In this document: piece by piece, positions 35,291 through 42,174 of the stretch
Layout: every line of letters starts with the position of its first letter
Numbering within the stretch: position 1 is the stretch's first letter
The notes under the pieces: model-generated
What the model was told of the DNA's origin: nothing
The model's input: the letters and a program-made list of their open reading frames with translations, nothing else
Database searches by the model: none
Made by a program: the position numbers and the translations under genes
NCBI GenBank assembly: GCA_025359885.1
Contig: JANYDG010000122.1
Coordinates: 22,844-86,843, forward strand
Direction: 5' to 3'
Source: Acidobacteriota bacterium
GTDB taxonomy: Bacteria > Acidobacteriota > Terriglobia > Terriglobales > Acidobacteriaceae
Length of the DNA: 64,000 bases

Positions 35291-36424
35291 TTAAAGGGCG
35301 CTCCCTTGGGCGGAAATTGCGGCGGTGGGTGCCTCGGCGATGGGGGTAGCGCGGGCGACGACGGAGATGAGCCAGCCGACGACGCCAAGTCCCACGACAA
35401 AGAGAACCAGGAAAATGCTGACGACACTCCAGTTGGTCACGACGGTACGTGCCCAGACGTCATAGCCCTTGCTGAGCAGGGTCAGGTCGCGAATTCCGTC
35501 GCGGTAGAGGGTCATGCAAGCGACGGAAAGGAACGCAAGTACCGGTGCAAGCCAACTGACAATTGCGCTGGTCGGCTTGGCGAAAGCGGCAAAGGCGGTG
35601 AAGAGAACGATGATGGCTGCGAGTGCGATCCAGCCGAATCCTGCGATTTTGTAGAGCAGATGACTGCTGAGACCGGTCTGGACGATGCTCGGCTGGGCTC
35701 TGTAGACAAGGTTGGCGGTTACAATCTGCAGGATGGCGGCGATGGCGGCAATACGCCCGCCGAGGGAAGAGAGGAATTTGCCTTCTGTAGCGGTAAAGGT
35801 GTGGCGACCGGCGAGATAAATCAACCAGAGGCCTGCCGCAACGAAACCTCCTGCAAGGAAAAACAGGAAGCGGGGGCTGGTTGTTGGGTCGCCAGTGGGC
35901 AGGTGCGTTCCGAGCGGAGAGACGGAGTACATCTGTTGCCAGACTTCTGGGCGGAGCATGAGGGTCATGTTGCTGGTGTAGATGTGGGCGATGCCACCGA
36001 CACCAATCCATGCGCCCAGGCCCATCCACCAGACATTGCGACCTTTTTCGAGACCTGCAGAGAACTGATAGAGCAGCCAGTAGATGAGGATGAGCGCGGG
36101 AACGACGGCGATCCACCACGCACCCATCACAACGCTACTGGTGTAGATAGCGCGGCCGTAGAGAACCTGGGCAAAGAGCAACGGGGGAACGCCAAGGTTG
36201 ATCACATAGGTCATGACGACTGTGAGGCGGCGGGCAATAGCGTTGGCCGCTGTCCGAGATTCTGGCGAGCGGCCGAGCAGATTGAGCAGAACGGCGATGA
36301 GCAGGCCACCGATGAGCATCTGCATAGCCACAAAATGCAGCGAAAGAGTAACGATGTGTAGCAGCTTGAAGAGCCAGATCGGGGCGGGGAGTGGAATTGG
36401 GTCTACAGCGGGAAAGCCATTCAT
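35291..36424 (-). CDS. Multi-spanning membrane protein with CydA-like N-terminus (putative CydA' partner)
   Basis: A 377-residue protein with about nine hydrophobic segments, the first gene of the bc/bd-like operon. The N-terminal 'LFKLLHIVTLSLHFVAMQMLIGGLLIAVLL' aligns by eye with the first helix of CydA, with His in the haem-ligand place. 'INLGVPPLLFAQVLYGRAIYTSSVVMGAWW' resembles the CydA segment 'GxPxxFQFGxNWxxYSxxVG'. It lacks the CydA glutamate pair and the quinol loop. It may be a degenerate second CydA-type subunit, as in two-subunit CydA-CydA' enzymes. The family is not certain. ATG at 36424 is preferred over GTG at 36430. Confidence 0.65.
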   Translation of the reverse strand: MNGFPAVDPIPLPAPIWLFKLLHIVTLSLHFVAMQMLIGGLLIAVLLNLLGRSPESRTAANAIARRLTVVMTYVINLGVPPLLFAQVLYGRAIYTSSVVMGAWWIAVVPALILIYWLLYQFSAGLEKGRNVWWMGLGAWIGVGGIAHIYTSNMTLMLRPEVWQQMYSVSPLGTHLPTGDPTTSPRFLFFLAGGFVAAGLWLIYLAGRHTFTATEGKFLSSLGGRIAAIAAILQIVTANLVYRAQPSIVQTGLSSHLLYKIAGFGWIALAAIIVLFTAFAAFAKPTSAIVSWLAPVLAFLSVACMTLYRDGIRDLTLLSKGYDVWARTVVTNWSVVSIFLVLFVVGLGVVGWLISVVARATPIAEAPTAAISAQGSAL

Positions 36425-36516
36425 CAGCACAGGTCCTCTTCGGCAACAGGTGGTCAGATCACGTGACGCAGGTAATTTCTTAACTTGATGCTATGGTGCG
36501 GTGCGCTGAGATGGGT

Positions 36517-36530
36517 GTGATGCAAGTCAC
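36517..36530. promoter_or_regulatory. GTGA-N6-TCAC palindrome upstream of the respiratory operon
   Basis: GTGATGCAAGTCAC has perfect four-base half-sites of the CRP/FNR type. On the minus strand a -10-like TAGCAT (36493 to 36488) follows, which would put the palindrome's centre about 42 bases before the start of transcription, the class II activator position. A second palindrome, TCACGTGA, lies at 36459-36466. The site also lies about 140 bases before the divergent gene at 36666. The same GTGA-N6-TCAC layout occurs at 6341-6354. Confidence 0.5.
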
Positions 36531-36665
36531 GGAAGCACCTGGTAGGACGTGAGCGGGATTTTTTTCGGGAATGGTGAAACGAGGTGGGGTGGCGGCTCAC
36601 TACTTCATTGGATGTCGTGAGGATCGCGATTTCCGAGTGAAGTGGAAGTACGGAAAGGAATTGCT

Positions 36666-38861
36666 ATGCCCTCCCCCAAACAAATCAAAGTGGCAAAGGC
36701 CACCGAGTCGACAAAGGAGCACATCTCCTTTGCCAAGTTGTCACCTGAACTGGCGCGGCACAATTTTCATGCGCTGCTGGTCGCCAATCCCAACTATTTC
36801 GGCAATCTGAAGGAAAGCGGATTTCAGTCGGTGCTGAAGATTACCGGGGATACGAACTACGAGAGCCTGGGCTGTGTTGGGTATAACCCACAGTTGAAGC
36901 AGTTGCGGGCGACGATCAACATCAAGCAGGATGGCGGGTATTCGGGCGACCTGTGTACAGGTGGTTCGGATGAGTATGTGCGCTTTTTCCTGTCATTTGA
37001 CAGCGGGGTGAGCTGGCAGGACCAGGGCATGCAGGCAGTGAACGTCTTTGACGTTGCCGGACCGAAGCCTCTTGAGTACGCGGTAACGCTGGGGATCAAC
37101 CCTGCGGAGGAGTTCTGTTTTGTGGAGAACCTGCCGCTGGTACGGGCGATTCTGAGTTGGAATGCGCCGCCGCCAGCAGGCCAGCCGAACTGGACCCCGA
37201 TCTGGGGCGATGTGCTGGATGCAAGGATTCAAATTGAGGGATTCGAGTTTATTCTGCTGAGCACGTTGCTGGCCGAGGCAAAGCTTCATTTGCCAGAGCA
37301 GTTCTTAAAGGCGATTGACCTGGGTCAGCCGGTGAAGGCAGCGCAAGCCAAGGCCCTGAGCCCGGTAGATCTGCATCATCTTTATGCGGAGACGAAGGTG
37401 CCGCAGCACCGGTATCTGGCACCGCTGCTGGCTTCAACGACGGGTTCGTCTTCGGCAGCTGCGAAGGCAGCGCACCTGCACCAGTCCCATGCAAAGGCCG
37501 TGACGAGCTTTGGCGGGATTGCCAATATCAATGTCGCGAAGCTGGTGGAAGAATGGTTGAATACCAGCGGCAATACCAGCTTTGAAGAGATTGACTGCGT
37601 CGGCCTGGATCCGAACTCAAGCCAGCTTGTGGGTGTGTTGCGGGTGAAACAGAGCGGCGGCTATTCGGGTGCGCCGTGCACGCCTGGTAGCCAGGAATTT
37701 GTGGCTTTCTGGGTGGATTGGGGCACCGGTTTTCAGTTTGCCGGGACTACATCGGTAACGGTGCATGACTTCAGCGCGGTGCCGTCGGGCGGGCTTGAGT
37801 ACAACGTGTTTTTGCCGGTGGACCTGCTTTCGCACGCGCAGCCCTGTTACGACGGGCCGAAGACAGCAATAGTAAGGGCTGTGCTGAGCTGGAATACTCC
37901 CCCATCGACAACCGACCCGTTCGCCCCAGTGGTGTGGGGTAATGCGACGGAAGGTCTGATCCTGGTGCCACCGGGCCCGGTGATCGGCAATGGGCAGCAG
38001 GTGCCGGTTCTGAGCGCAGTCGGCGACATTGAGGTGTCGAAGATTGGTGGCGATGGCCGAATTACGAGTGCAAACGCGATTACGACAGGCGCGCACTTTG
38101 CAGATGCTCCATTTGGCGGGCGGGTGACGCTGGCGGGGGCGATTTCCAATCCTACGCCGGGACTGAAGTATCGCGTGATGAAGGCTCCGCACGGCAGTGG
38201 CACGTTTTCGCCTGTGGCGAATGAGCCGCTCGGACTGACGCTGGTCATTAATGACTTCAATGGCGTGAGCTGGACGCAAACGGACCTGACGCTGCATGCG
38301 GATGCAGACGGGTATTACGTGTACCAGGCGAGCTCGGTGAACCATTTTGTCGAGGGCCAGTTGCTGGGCGAGTGGTACACGACGGGGGCTGACAGCGGCA
38401 ACGCCTTTGACCTGCGGGTTGACCTGAGCGTGGATGGGAATCCGGCACACGACATTCAAAGCGACATAGTGGTTGTGCTGGTGAATAACGAGACCCCGAC
38501 GGCAACGCTGACGCCGACGTTTGGCGAATGCGGGAAGGTCGCTCCAGGAGCGGTGATTTCGGGTGTGTTCACGGCAACGGCGACCGACTTTGGGTCGTTC
38601 GGGTTTACTATCCTGCCGCCCGGACCTGCGCATGGGGTGTTGCCGACGCCTGCTGGCGGAAGCTCGACCTGGTTGGGCGGTGCAATTTCTGACCCCGGCG
38701 TGGTGGTTGCTTCGTTCTCACTGGATACGACTGGAATGGATGCCTGTGGCTACTCGCTGACGCTGGGCGTGTGGGACCGGACAAACGTCAACAGTGGTCA
38801 GACGAACAATTATCACCAGGACTCAGTCGGGTTCTGCCTGGATAACGTGTTCGCTGGTTAA
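36666..38861 (+). CDS. Large protein with a duplicated cysteine-bearing domain, unknown function
   Basis: A 731-residue protein with no signal peptide. Two homologous domains of about 150 residues lie in tandem: unit A (about 37-190) and unit B (about 280-435). Each has the pattern GC/DCVG-x2-P, 'LxxxxxIKQ/VKQ-x-GGYSG-x2-CT-x-GS-x-E' and a C-terminal 'xVRAxLSWNxPP' ending in 'WG(D/N)'. The rest (about 450-731) is beta-rich, reminiscent of Ig-like or cadherin-like modules. ATG at 36666 follows AAGGAA. It opens a run of same-strand genes ending in a CHAT protease. No known family is recognised; a recognition or target protein for the protease is one idea. Confidence 0.8.
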   Translation: MPSPKQIKVAKATESTKEHISFAKLSPELARHNFHALLVANPNYFGNLKESGFQSVLKITGDTNYESLGCVGYNPQLKQLRATINIKQDGGYSGDLCTGGSDEYVRFFLSFDSGVSWQDQGMQAVNVFDVAGPKPLEYAVTLGINPAEEFCFVENLPLVRAILSWNAPPPAGQPNWTPIWGDVLDARIQIEGFEFILLSTLLAEAKLHLPEQFLKAIDLGQPVKAAQAKALSPVDLHHLYAETKVPQHRYLAPLLASTTGSSSAAAKAAHLHQSHAKAVTSFGGIANINVAKLVEEWLNTSGNTSFEEIDCVGLDPNSSQLVGVLRVKQSGGYSGAPCTPGSQEFVAFWVDWGTGFQFAGTTSVTVHDFSAVPSGGLEYNVFLPVDLLSHAQPCYDGPKTAIVRAVLSWNTPPSTTDPFAPVVWGNATEGLILVPPGPVIGNGQQVPVLSAVGDIEVSKIGGDGRITSANAITTGAHFADAPFGGRVTLAGAISNPTPGLKYRVMKAPHGSGTFSPVANEPLGLTLVINDFNGVSWTQTDLTLHADADGYYVYQASSVNHFVEGQLLGEWYTTGADSGNAFDLRVDLSVDGNPAHDIQSDIVVVLVNNETPTATLTPTFGECGKVAPGAVISGVFTATATDFGSFGFTILPPGPAHGVLPTPAGGSSTWLGGAISDPGVVVASFSLDTTGMDACGYSLTLGVWDRTNVNSGQTNNYHQDSVGFCLDNVFAG

Positions 38862-38881
38862 AAACTCTCTCCCCCAGAGCG

Positions 38882-38925
38882 GACGGGAATTGCTCACGCC
38901 AGAAGCGGCGAAGGCAAGTCCCGTC
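38882..38925 (+). terminator. Stem-loop between the duplicated-domain gene and the DUF1360 gene
   Basis: GACGGGAATTGC (38882-38893) pairs with GCAAGTCCCGTC (38914-38925) with one mismatch over 12 positions; the 20-base loop contains a smaller GCC/GGC stem. It is followed by GGAATTTTCC. It could be a partial terminator or a processing site that sets different levels of the first gene and the sigma-factor genes. Confidence 0.5.
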
Positions 38926-38977
38926 TGGAATTTTCCGTGATGGATCCAGGAGCCTCGGTTGAGGCTGATGGGAATGA

Positions 38978-39331
38978 ATGATGAACGACGGTGAGACGAT
39001 CTGGAGGTTTTGCCTGGCAACGCTGGCGGTTTGGCGGGTCAGCCATTTGCTGGCGGAAGAAGACGGGCCTTGGGATCTGATTTTGAAGGTCCGGGGTTGG
39101 CTGGGGTCGAGCATATTGGGGCGTCTGATGGATTGCTTTTACTGCCTGAGCATGTGGGTCAGCCTGCCACTGGCGGTTTGGGTAAGCCGGATAAGGGAAG
39201 GCGGCAGTTGGATTGGCTCTTTAGTTGTCTGGCTGGCAGTGTCCGGTGGCGCCTGTCTGCTGGAGCGGTTGACGATTGTGCCGGAAGCTGGAGTAATAAC
39301 GGCCGAAATTGAAAGCTTGGAAGGGGATTGA
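38978..39331 (+). CDS. DUF1360 membrane protein
   Basis: A 117-residue protein with a conserved 'TLAVWRVSHLLAEEDGPWDLILKVRGWLG' start, a Cys-containing 'MDCFYCLSMWVSLPLAVWV' helix and a second hydrophobic segment, the signature of DUF1360. Members occur in Bacillus and in phage-like or accessory contexts; the function is not known. It ends three bases before the ATG of the next small gene, so translation is probably coupled. ATG codons at 38978 and 38981 are both possible. Confidence 0.85.
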   Translation: MMNDGETIWRFCLATLAVWRVSHLLAEEDGPWDLILKVRGWLGSSILGRLMDCFYCLSMWVSLPLAVWVSRIREGGSWIGSLVVWLAVSGGACLLERLTIVPEAGVITAEIESLEGD

Positions 39332-39333
39332 CG

Positions 39334-39561
39334 ATGTGCTGCGGACAGAGGAGACGTGCATTGAAGATGAGCGGAGAACAGGATGAAAGCGGCGGCGAGA
39401 GCCTGGTAAAGCTGCTGTACTATGGGCATGCTCCGGTGCATATTCGCGGGCCGGTGACGGGGCGACTGTACCAGTTTTCGCGGGAACAGACGACTCAGGC
39501 GGTCGATGCGCGTGATGCTGTCTCGATGCTTCGGACGCGGCTTTTCAGGCAAACGCGATGA
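39334..39561 (+). CDS. Small CCG-start protein (phage-type accessory protein)
   Basis: A 75-residue protein starting MCCGQRRRAL, with a C-terminal small beta fold 'VKLLYYGHAPVHIRGPVTGRLYQF'. I recall similar short proteins with an N-terminal CCGxKR motif next to DUF1360 genes in phage-like contexts; this is memory, not a search. The Cys-Cys pair and basic residues suggest metal or nucleic-acid binding, but no function is known. It starts two bases after DUF1360 and overlaps the sigma gene by four bases (ATGA). Confidence 0.7.
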   Translation: MCCGQRRRALKMSGEQDESGGESLVKLLYYGHAPVHIRGPVTGRLYQFSREQTTQAVDARDAVSMLRTRLFRQTR

Positions 39562-40397
39562 GCGCGGGTGTGGGTTTGGCAATGCCGGTGCAGCGCGGTG
39601 CTGGCGTAGCTGGAGGATCCCGGCGGGTGAGGCTGGCCGTGTGCGAGCGTCGGGTACCGACAGCCTTTCGACCGCAGGAACTGGTGCTTGAGACAGGGCC
39701 GGAGAACGGGCTGGAGAGCGGGTTAGAGAACCTTCCTGATACGGGGGCGAAAGATGCTGCGATACTATACGAGCGTTCACGCAGAGCGTCGGAGCATGGG
39801 TTGGAATTTCATTCATTTGATGCGGGTTATATTGACCGCCTGAGTGCTGGGCATCGGGAAACGCAAGAGCATTTCGTGCGCTACTTTACCGCGCTGATTG
39901 AGATGAAGCTGCGGTCAAAGCTGCGGTCTCCCCAGGCAGTTGAGGACGTGTGCCAGGAGACATTTGCGCGGGTGCTCAAGGCGGTGCGGCAGCCGGGAAC
40001 GGTGCGCCAGCCAGAGCGGTTTGGCGCGTTCGTCAACACGGTTTGCAACCATGTGCTGCATGAGCATTATCGATTTGCGGCGCGCGGCGATTCACTGGAC
40101 GACGAGGGGCAGCCCGAATTGCCTTCAAAAGCACCGGATGCCTTGCAGGCGGTGGCTTCGGCAGAGATGAAAGAAAAGGTCGGAGAGATTATGCGGCATA
40201 TGCCGGAGCGTGACCGGAAGCTCTTGTACGGGGTTTTTTTTGAGGATCAGGACCGGGATGAACTATGCGCACAGCTTCGCGTGAACCGGGTGTATCTGCG
40301 CACGCTGCTGCTGCGAGCGAAGCTGGAGTTCAAGGGGGAGTACCTGAAGAGGTACGGGGACCAGCGACCTTTTGGCATGAAGGGGCAGGAAGTTTGA
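39558..40397 (+). CDS. ECF-type sigma-70 family factor with a long N-terminal extension
   Basis: Sigma region 2 is seen at about residues 95-165 ('EHFVRYFTALIEMKLRSKL', 'VEDVCQETFARVLKAV') and region 4 at about 205-265 ('MPERDRKLLYGVFFEDQDRDELCAQLRVNRVYLRTLLLRAKLEFK', partly quoted). About 90 residues precede region 2 with no recognised domain; a later start would shorten this, but the ATGA overlap with the CCG gene supports the long form. It is followed after 60 bases by a zinc-finger membrane anti-sigma protein. It is likely to control the module in which it sits. Confidence 0.88.
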   Translation: MSAGVGLAMPVQRGAGVAGGSRRVRLAVCERRVPTAFRPQELVLETGPENGLESGLENLPDTGAKDAAILYERSRRASEHGLEFHSFDAGYIDRLSAGHRETQEHFVRYFTALIEMKLRSKLRSPQAVEDVCQETFARVLKAVRQPGTVRQPERFGAFVNTVCNHVLHEHYRFAARGDSLDDEGQPELPSKAPDALQAVASAEMKEKVGEIMRHMPERDRKLLYGVFFEDQDRDELCAQLRVNRVYLRTLLLRAKLEFKGEYLKRYGDQRPFGMKGQEV

Positions 40398-40457
40398 AAC
40401 GAATTGGAGCGGCGCGCCACTATCAGAGGAAGCGCATGACTGCGTGGGGTTGAGACG

Positions 40458-41174
40458 ATGGATCATAGTGAAGCAGTAAAGGCGATGGTGGTCGAGCGGT
40501 ATCTGCTGGACGAGCTGCTGCCTAATGAGCGCGAGGCATTTGAAGAGCATTTTTTTGATTGCTCAGAGTGTGCGATGGATTTGCGTGCGGCAGCAGCGTT
40601 TGTCGATGAAGCACGAGTGCAGTTGCCGGCGATGATGGCGGCGGAAGTGAGAACCCCGGTGGAGTCGGCGAAGGTCGCCAGGACGGCCTGGTGGCGGTCA
40701 CTGTTTGCCACTCCCATGGTGATGGGACCGGTGTTTGCGGCGCTGCTGGTGATGGTGGGATATCAGAATTTTGTGGTGGTTCCGGAATTAAGGACTGAAG
40801 CGCGTGAACCTCGGATGATGCCTCTTATCGGTCTGAATGGAGAGGCACGGGGTGCCGCGAAGGTGATTGCGGTAGATCCAAAAGCTGGGGCAGCTTTGGC
40901 TGTGGATTTTCCCGAGCAGACAGGTTACTCTTCTTTCGCATTTGATTTGTATGATCCGGCGGGTAAAGCGGCGTGGAGCCATAGTGTGCTTGCGGCCCGG
41001 GATGGAGCCCCGAATGGAGACAATGATGCCGCGGGCGCAGGACGGTTGATGTTGCAGATTCCGGCGGAAGGGTTGCGCGAAGGGGCGTATACACTTGCGG
41101 TTTCAGGAGTTGGCGCGCAGGGCGAACGGACGCCGCTTGAAAAGTATGGGTTTGAGATTCGGCTCAAGAACTAG
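40458..41174 (+). CDS. Membrane-anchored zf-HC2 anti-sigma factor
   Basis: The N-terminal zinc finger is His31-x3-Cys35-x2-Cys38 in 'EEHFFDCSECAMDL'. One transmembrane segment follows at about residues 85-105, and about 130 residues lie outside the membrane. The exported part has a beta-sandwich look ('YSSFAFDLYDPAGKAAWS', 'LREGAYTLAVSGV'), so it could sense an envelope signal. This is a standard membrane anti-sigma layout and the gene directly follows its presumed sigma partner. Confidence 0.88.
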   Translation: MDHSEAVKAMVVERYLLDELLPNEREAFEEHFFDCSECAMDLRAAAAFVDEARVQLPAMMAAEVRTPVESAKVARTAWWRSLFATPMVMGPVFAALLVMVGYQNFVVVPELRTEAREPRMMPLIGLNGEARGAAKVIAVDPKAGAALAVDFPEQTGYSSFAFDLYDPAGKAAWSHSVLAARDGAPNGDNDAAGAGRLMLQIPAEGLREGAYTLAVSGVGAQGERTPLEKYGFEIRLKN

Positions 41175-41334
41175 GGCCGCAGGATTTAGATTGGTTGCAA
41201 TGGTGCTTGCGGCCAGATGCGGTTGGCTGGCGATGTCAGTTTGATCGCAGTGAGCTTTCGGCGAGAGAGCGCAGAGTCCTGGTATTGTCCACGGGCGCAA
41301 AATTTCCCCCACACGAATTGGAAAGTGAGTTGTG

Positions 41335-42174
41335 ATGGCTGACGTTGTTGAGAGAACACATCATTTCCACGCGGAAGCATCGGTACTTTCAGGTGCTCTG
41401 CAGTTGCCTGTGAAGCAGGATATTCAGTTGCAGGCGTTTGCGAAATTACCGGAGACGGGCGGGTATCTGGCACAGCAGGCGGGGCCATACCGGCTTGAGA
41501 ACGTGCTTTCATTCAAGTCGGCAAAGACGCAGGTGGCGGGCAATCGAGAGATCAAGCCGGGCCATGGATGGAGCACGCTTGTGACTTCAGTAGTTGAGGG
41601 GCTCAATGTGCTTGACGTGATTACGGCTGACCGGGTCGTGGGACAGATCAGCACGGAGCATCCGCTGGTGGGGCATATTCCCAAGGTGACTTTTCTGGGC
41701 ACACGATTTGAAAATCTGCGCATCAATGGGCATCTGGTGAAGCTGGATCTTGACCTGGAATTGTTTGGTGAGAAGCCGCAGGGCGAGGTTTCACATATGC
41801 AGAATCCAGCATTTCTGGCGAAGCTTTCAAAGCAGCATGTTGTGCTGCAAGCCGATCCGGCAAGCACGGCTGAGGAGTCTGCGCGTTACAATCGACAGCA
41901 AAAGGGTCTTGGGGATGCGGAGAAGGTGGAATGTTCGCTGGTCAATCACGTAGAGGGTGGGCATCCGGGCCGTTCGTTCGGGCACGTGGTGCGGATACCC
42001 GACTTTGGCGTGGTAACGCTGGCCCATCTGCAGTTGATCGAGTCGGACTTCTGCGACGTGGTACCTCACAAGACGACGTTCGAACTGACAATGGTGGACA
42101 TTCAGATGGGGTGCATCGCCACGGGGAGCGCGTCGGTGGCAAAGATGATTACCAATGGGCATACAAAGCCCTAG
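41335..42174 (+). CDS. Conserved-looking protein of unknown family, upstream of the CHAT protease
   Basis: A 279-residue soluble protein, probably cytoplasmic (no leader). Notable stretches are 'GHGWSTLVTSVVEGLNVLDV', 'STEHPLVGHIPKVTFLGTRFENLRINGH' and 'RSFGHVVRIPDFGVVTLAHL'. It has many histidines but no recognised catalytic motif. I have the impression of similar proteins next to sigma-factor and CHAT genes in other bacteria, but cannot confirm it. It may overlap the CHAT gene by up to 64 bases, depending on that gene's start. Confidence 0.75.
   Translation: MADVVERTHHFHAEASVLSGALQLPVKQDIQLQAFAKLPETGGYLAQQAGPYRLENVLSFKSAKTQVAGNREIKPGHGWSTLVTSVVEGLNVLDVITADRVVGQISTEHPLVGHIPKVTFLGTRFENLRINGHLVKLDLDLELFGEKPQGEVSHMQNPAFLAKLSKQHVVLQADPASTAEESARYNRQQKGLGDAEKVECSLVNHVEGGHPGRSFGHVVRIPDFGVVTLAHLQLIESDFCDVVPHKTTFELTMVDIQMGCIATGSASVAKMITNGHTKP

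Noticed and set aside
35195..36361. Plus-strand open frame antisense to the first respiratory gene
   Set aside because: Composition is Glu/Gly/Asp-rich as expected for the antisense of membrane-protein codons; no start signal or motif.
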